From: Ruminococcus sp.
GTDB lineage: Bacteria > Bacillota > Clostridia > Oscillospirales > Acutalibacteraceae
Length of the DNA: 64,000 nt
Direction: 5' to 3'
Assembly: GCA_022768065.1 (NCBI GenBank)
Contig: JALELS010000020.1
Coordinates: 124,001-188,000 of the forward strand
The translations under genes were made by a program, and so were the position numbers. The notes under the pieces are model-generated. The model worked only from the letters and a program-made list of their open reading frames with translations, searched no databases and was not told where the DNA came from. How positions within the stretch are numbered: the stretch's first letter is position 1; each line of letters starts with the position of its first letter. Shown one piece after another: positions 61,881-64,000 of the stretch.

Positions 61881-62028
61881 GGGTAATCACTCCGTTCTTA
61901 AAATAAAATAACAAAAGTGCGAACAGAAAACCGCTCGCACTCAACACACAAATCAGGGATAAACCCAATGTATTGACCCGTTTCATCTTATAAATCACGG
62001 GTGAGAACGAACTGCTCTACTTTGTTGT
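61881..62028 (-). promoter_or_regulatory. infC-rpmI-rplT leader (L20-type attenuator, candidate)
   Basis: About 150-nt untranslated leader between a consensus promoter and infC. It contains a GU-rich segment around GGGTCAATACATTGGG and then a terminator hairpin just before the infC ribosome-binding site. Bacilli and Clostridia commonly control this operon by L20 binding to such a leader and transcription termination. The recognition here is by position and terminator, not by full motif match. Confidence 0.6.
61899..61940 (-). terminator. Attenuator hairpin before infC
   Basis: Minus strand GTGCGAGC (61940-61933) pairs with GTTCGCAC (61924-61917) with one G-U, followed by TTTTGTTATTTTATTTT. 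It lies directly upstream of the infC Shine-Dalgarno sequence and must be read through for expression. Confidence 0.8.
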
Positions 62029-62034
62029 AACGGT

Positions 62035-62063
62035 ATTATATGACTTATTTTGCGCTTTGTCAA
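62035..62063 (-). promoter_or_regulatory. Consensus promoter of infC-rpmI-rplT
   Basis: Perfect TTGACA (62063-62058), 17-bp spacer, perfect TATAAT (62040-62035) on the minus strand, as expected for a highly expressed ribosomal operon. Confidence 0.9.
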
Positions 62064-62102
62064 GGATTTTTTACTGCCTTTGAAATTAAATTCAAACAAT
62101 GA

Positions 62103-62131
62103 TTGATTATGCCGCCGTCATATGTTATTAT
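62103..62131 (+). promoter_or_regulatory. Promoter of ddl
   Basis: TTGATT (62103-62108), 17-bp spacer, TATTAT (62126-62131), 57 bp upstream of the ddl start and divergent from the infC promoter. Confidence 0.6.
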
Positions 62132-62188
62132 TTATTAGTATATGTATAATTATAATTTACTTTCTAAATTTTCACGGGGTGATAAATT

Positions 62189-63256
62189 ATGAAGAAGGTT
62201 CTCGTTCTTTTCGGCGGAGTATCAAGCGAGCACGATGTCTCATGCGTGTCGGCTTCATACGTTGTAAACAATATTCCGCGCGATAAATACGAGGTTTGTT
62301 CTATAGGTATAACAAAAGACGGCGAATGGTTCCTTTTTGAGGGCGACACCTCTCTTATGCCGGAGGACAAATGGCTCGAAAGCGGCAAATGTACAAAGGC
62401 TTTGCTCTCACCCGACAGAAAAGACCGCGGCATTGTGGTTTTCAGGGAATCGGGTCCCGAAAAAATACATATTGACGTCTGCTTCCCGGTAATGCACGGC
62501 AAAAACGGCGAGGACGGCACAATACAGGGCCTTTTGGAGCTGTCGGGAATACCGTATGTCGGCTGCGGCGTTCTTGCGTCCTCGGTATGTATGGATAAGG
62601 CCGTTACAAACACTCTCGCGGACCACGCCGGAATAGCACAGGCAAAATGGCTTGCGACCGACATAAACGATTACCGCGAAAACGGCGCCGAATTTATAAA
62701 ACGAGCCGAAGAAATGCTCGGCTATCCGATATTTGTAAAGCCTGCCAATGCCGGCTCCTCGGTCGGTATCACAAAGGCTCACGACGAAAACGAGCTGCGC
62801 GAGGCTCTCGAAAAGGCATTCTCGTGCGACAGAAAAGCGGTTCTCGAAGAATTTGTGGACGGCTTTGAGGTTGAGTGTGCCGTAATCGGAAATTACAAAC
62901 CGATGGCGTCCTGCGTAGGTCAGATAATCTCCTGCAACGAGTTCTACGACTACACCGCAAAATACGTGAGCGACAGCCGCCTGCTCATTCCCGCCGACAT
63001 TCCGGAGGAAAAGCAAAACGAAGTTCGTTCGGCAGCTGTAAAGGCGTTTAAAACTCTCGGCTGCACGGGGCTCTCAAGAGTCGATTTCTTCGTCAGAAAA
63101 TCCGACGGCAAGGTGATGTTCAACGAGATAAACACTATTCCCGGCTTTACTTCAATCAGTATGTATTCAAAGCTTATGGAGCAGAGCGGCGTTCCCTACC
63201 CGAAGCTTCTGGATAAGCTCTTTAAGCTTGCCGCGGAGATAAAAGAAGACAAGTGA
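62189..63256 (+). CDS. ddl: D-alanine--D-alanine ligase
   Basis: 355-residue ATP-grasp enzyme making the D-Ala-D-Ala end of peptidoglycan precursors. N-terminal LVLFGGVSSEHDVSCVS, HGKNGEDGTIQGLLELSGIPYVGCGVL, the grasp region PIFVKPANAGSSVGITKA, and FNEINTIPGFTSISMYSKL near the end are family signatures. The residues after HGKNGEDG and IPYVG are the standard Ala-type forms, with no sign of a lactate- or serine-specific ligase (VanA or VanC type), and no van genes are nearby. Start ATG with GGGGTGA upstream. Followed within 4 bp by a ywiB-like gene. Confidence 0.96.
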   Translation: MKKVLVLFGGVSSEHDVSCVSASYVVNNIPRDKYEVCSIGITKDGEWFLFEGDTSLMPEDKWLESGKCTKALLSPDRKDRGIVVFRESGPEKIHIDVCFPVMHGKNGEDGTIQGLLELSGIPYVGCGVLASSVCMDKAVTNTLADHAGIAQAKWLATDINDYRENGAEFIKRAEEMLGYPIFVKPANAGSSVGITKAHDENELREALEKAFSCDRKAVLEEFVDGFEVECAVIGNYKPMASCVGQIISCNEFYDYTAKYVSDSRLLIPADIPEEKQNEVRSAAVKAFKTLGCTGLSRVDFFVRKSDGKVMFNEINTIPGFTSISMYSKLMEQSGVPYPKLLDKLFKLAAEIKEDK

Positions 63257-63260
63257 TAAT

Positions 63261-63692
63261 ATGAAAAAAGATGTTCTGATAGAGGTGGAAAACACCCAGA
63301 CGCTCGGCGGCCGCGACGAAAAATACACCGTCAGCGTAAACGGCACGCTCGAATACGACGACGGGCGCTACAAGCTCACTTACACCGAATACGACGGCGA
63401 GCTGAAGGGCTGCAAAACATTCGTTACGGTAGAGGGCGACAGCGTAAGCGTAGCGCGCGAGGGCAGTTACAGCACAGAGCTGAAGCTCAAAAACGGCGAG
63501 CGCCGCACAAGCGTATATTCGACGCCTTACGGCGAATTTTCACTCGGACTTTTTACAAACCGCATTTTCTCGGATATGTCGGAAAACGGCGGCACGCTTG
63601 AAACCGAGTACACAATAGAATTCGCACCCGATTCAAAGGCGCTCAACTCAATGAAAATAACTGTTTCTGAAGGGAAAGTAGAAGATGTCTAA
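63261..63692 (+). CDS. ywiB: DUF1934 (YwiB) family protein
   Basis: 143-residue small cytosolic beta-barrel (calycin-like) protein of the DUF1934 family. The start KKDVLIEVENTQTLGGRDE, the central GDSVSVAREGSYSTEL, TSVYSTPYGEFSLGLFT and final LETEYTIEFAPDSKALNSM are characteristic. The function is not known. In Firmicutes it lies directly upstream of argS, as here: its last eight bases overlap the argS start. Four bp downstream of ddl, so one transcript. Confidence 0.9.
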   Translation: MKKDVLIEVENTQTLGGRDEKYTVSVNGTLEYDDGRYKLTYTEYDGELKGCKTFVTVEGDSVSVAREGSYSTELKLKNGERRTSVYSTPYGEFSLGLFTNRIFSDMSENGGTLETEYTIEFAPDSKALNSMKITVSEGKVEDV

Positions 63693-64000
63693 AATAGTAA
63701 AGGATACCGAAAACCAACTTCATTCTCTCGTAACCGAGGCGCTCGGAAAAGCGATTGCCGACGGAGTTTTACCTGCGGAGCCGATACCCGACTTCAAGGT
63801 TGAAGTTCCTGCCGACAGAGCCAACGGCGACTACTCGGTAAACGCGGCGTTTGCCTGCGCGAGAGCATTCCGCACCGCGCCGAAAAAAATCGCGGACGCC
63901 GTTTCAAATTACATTGACCTCGGCGACTCGTATTTTGACTCCTGCAGCGTTGCGGGTGCCGGATTTATAAACTTTACCCTCGGCGACAGATATTACGCCG
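63685..64000 (+). CDS. argS: Arginyl-tRNA synthetase, 5' part
   Basis: First 105 residues of ArgRS; the rest lies past the window end. The N-terminal additional domain is recognised: VEVPADRANGDYSVNAAFA, then KKIADAVSNYIDL and VAGAGFINFTLGD, which normally leads to the HIGH motif just beyond the end. The ATG is inside the ywiB stop region (8-bp overlap) and preceded by AGGGAAAG. The ywiB-argS pair is conserved in Firmicutes, which supports the identification. Confidence 0.95.
   Translation, partial: MSKIVKDTENQLHSLVTEALGKAIADGVLPAEPIPDFKVEVPADRANGDYSVNAAFACARAFRTAPKKIADAVSNYIDLGDSYFDSCSVAGAGFINFTLGDRYYA

Noticed and set aside
62189-63256. Vancomycin-resistance-type ligase
   Set aside because: Sequence motifs are those of ordinary Ddl and no vanHX- or vanT-like genes are adjacent.

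Overview
This is a 64-kb chromosomal window from a Gram-positive bacterium of the class Clostridia, probably a gut-type Oscillospiraceae/Eubacteriales relative. The assignment rests on gene order (rnc / radical SAM / smc / ftsY / rdgB / yhbY / nadD / yqeK / rsfS / leuS; darA-holB-ricT; infC-rpmI-rplT; ywiB-argS), a SpoIID-family protein, pyruvate formate-lyase under a ZTP riboswitch, GPH sugar symporters, NADP-type glutamate dehydrogenase, and arrays of the palindromic repeat family common in Clostridiales. No phage, integrase, transposase, CRISPR array or rRNA gene is visible. Gene density is high and most genes lie on the minus strand.

Layout. 1-4.4 kb (+): 3' end of a thioredoxin-reductase-like gene, a small inverted-repeat element, then a DUF554 membrane protein and the TrkA/TrkH potassium uptake pair. 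4.5-8.4 kb: a GPH symporter with a 300-residue charged tail (-) and a second thioredoxin-reductase-like flavoprotein (+). 8.4-20.4 kb (-): pflB with a complete ZTP riboswitch leader, an ABC exporter pair, ricT, holB, darA, an AEC permease, an unknown membrane protein and citrate synthase. 20.4-23.3 kb (+): SpoIID-like protein and gdhA, whose terminator region is split by a second copy of the inverted-repeat element. 23.3-25.4 kb (-): an A+T-rich secreted zinc phospholipase C and two tandem 4-TM paralogues. 25.5-32.7 kb (-): ymfF-ymfH-lgt-folD-metG-tatD. 33-36 kb: a radical SAM protein (+), then two clusters of ~120-bp palindromic repeats around a tiny membrane protein gene. 36-43 kb (-): flavodoxin and aldo/keto reductase under a MerR-type promoter, tRNA-Ala(CGC), a GH2 glycosidase with its GPH symporter, and a membrane-anchored esterase. 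43-55 kb (-): the leuS to rnc housekeeping cluster, with a 135-bp tandem repeat between ftsY and smc. 55-62 kb (-): trmFO, topA, dprA, trmH-type methylase, and rplT-rpmI-infC with an attenuator leader and a probable AUC start for infC. 62.2-64 kb (+): ddl, a ywiB-like gene and the start of argS.

How the genes fit together. One-carbon metabolism recurs: PflB yields formate, FolD interconverts folate one-carbon units, TrmFO consumes methylene-THF, and the ZTP riboswitch senses 10-formyl-THF shortage. Potassium and c-di-AMP biology are represented by TrkA/TrkH and DarA. Carbohydrate use is represented by two GPH symporters and one GH2 enzyme. The rest is mostly translation, tRNA modification, chromosome maintenance and protein export.

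The most notable items are the ZTP riboswitch on pflB, the transferred-looking phospholipase C whose N-terminal zinc-ligand tryptophan sits about 60 residues behind the signal peptide, the inverted-repeat element lodged in the gdhA terminator, the repeat array abutting the smc stop codon, the non-canonical infC start, and an FtsY whose acidic domain is at the C-terminus.
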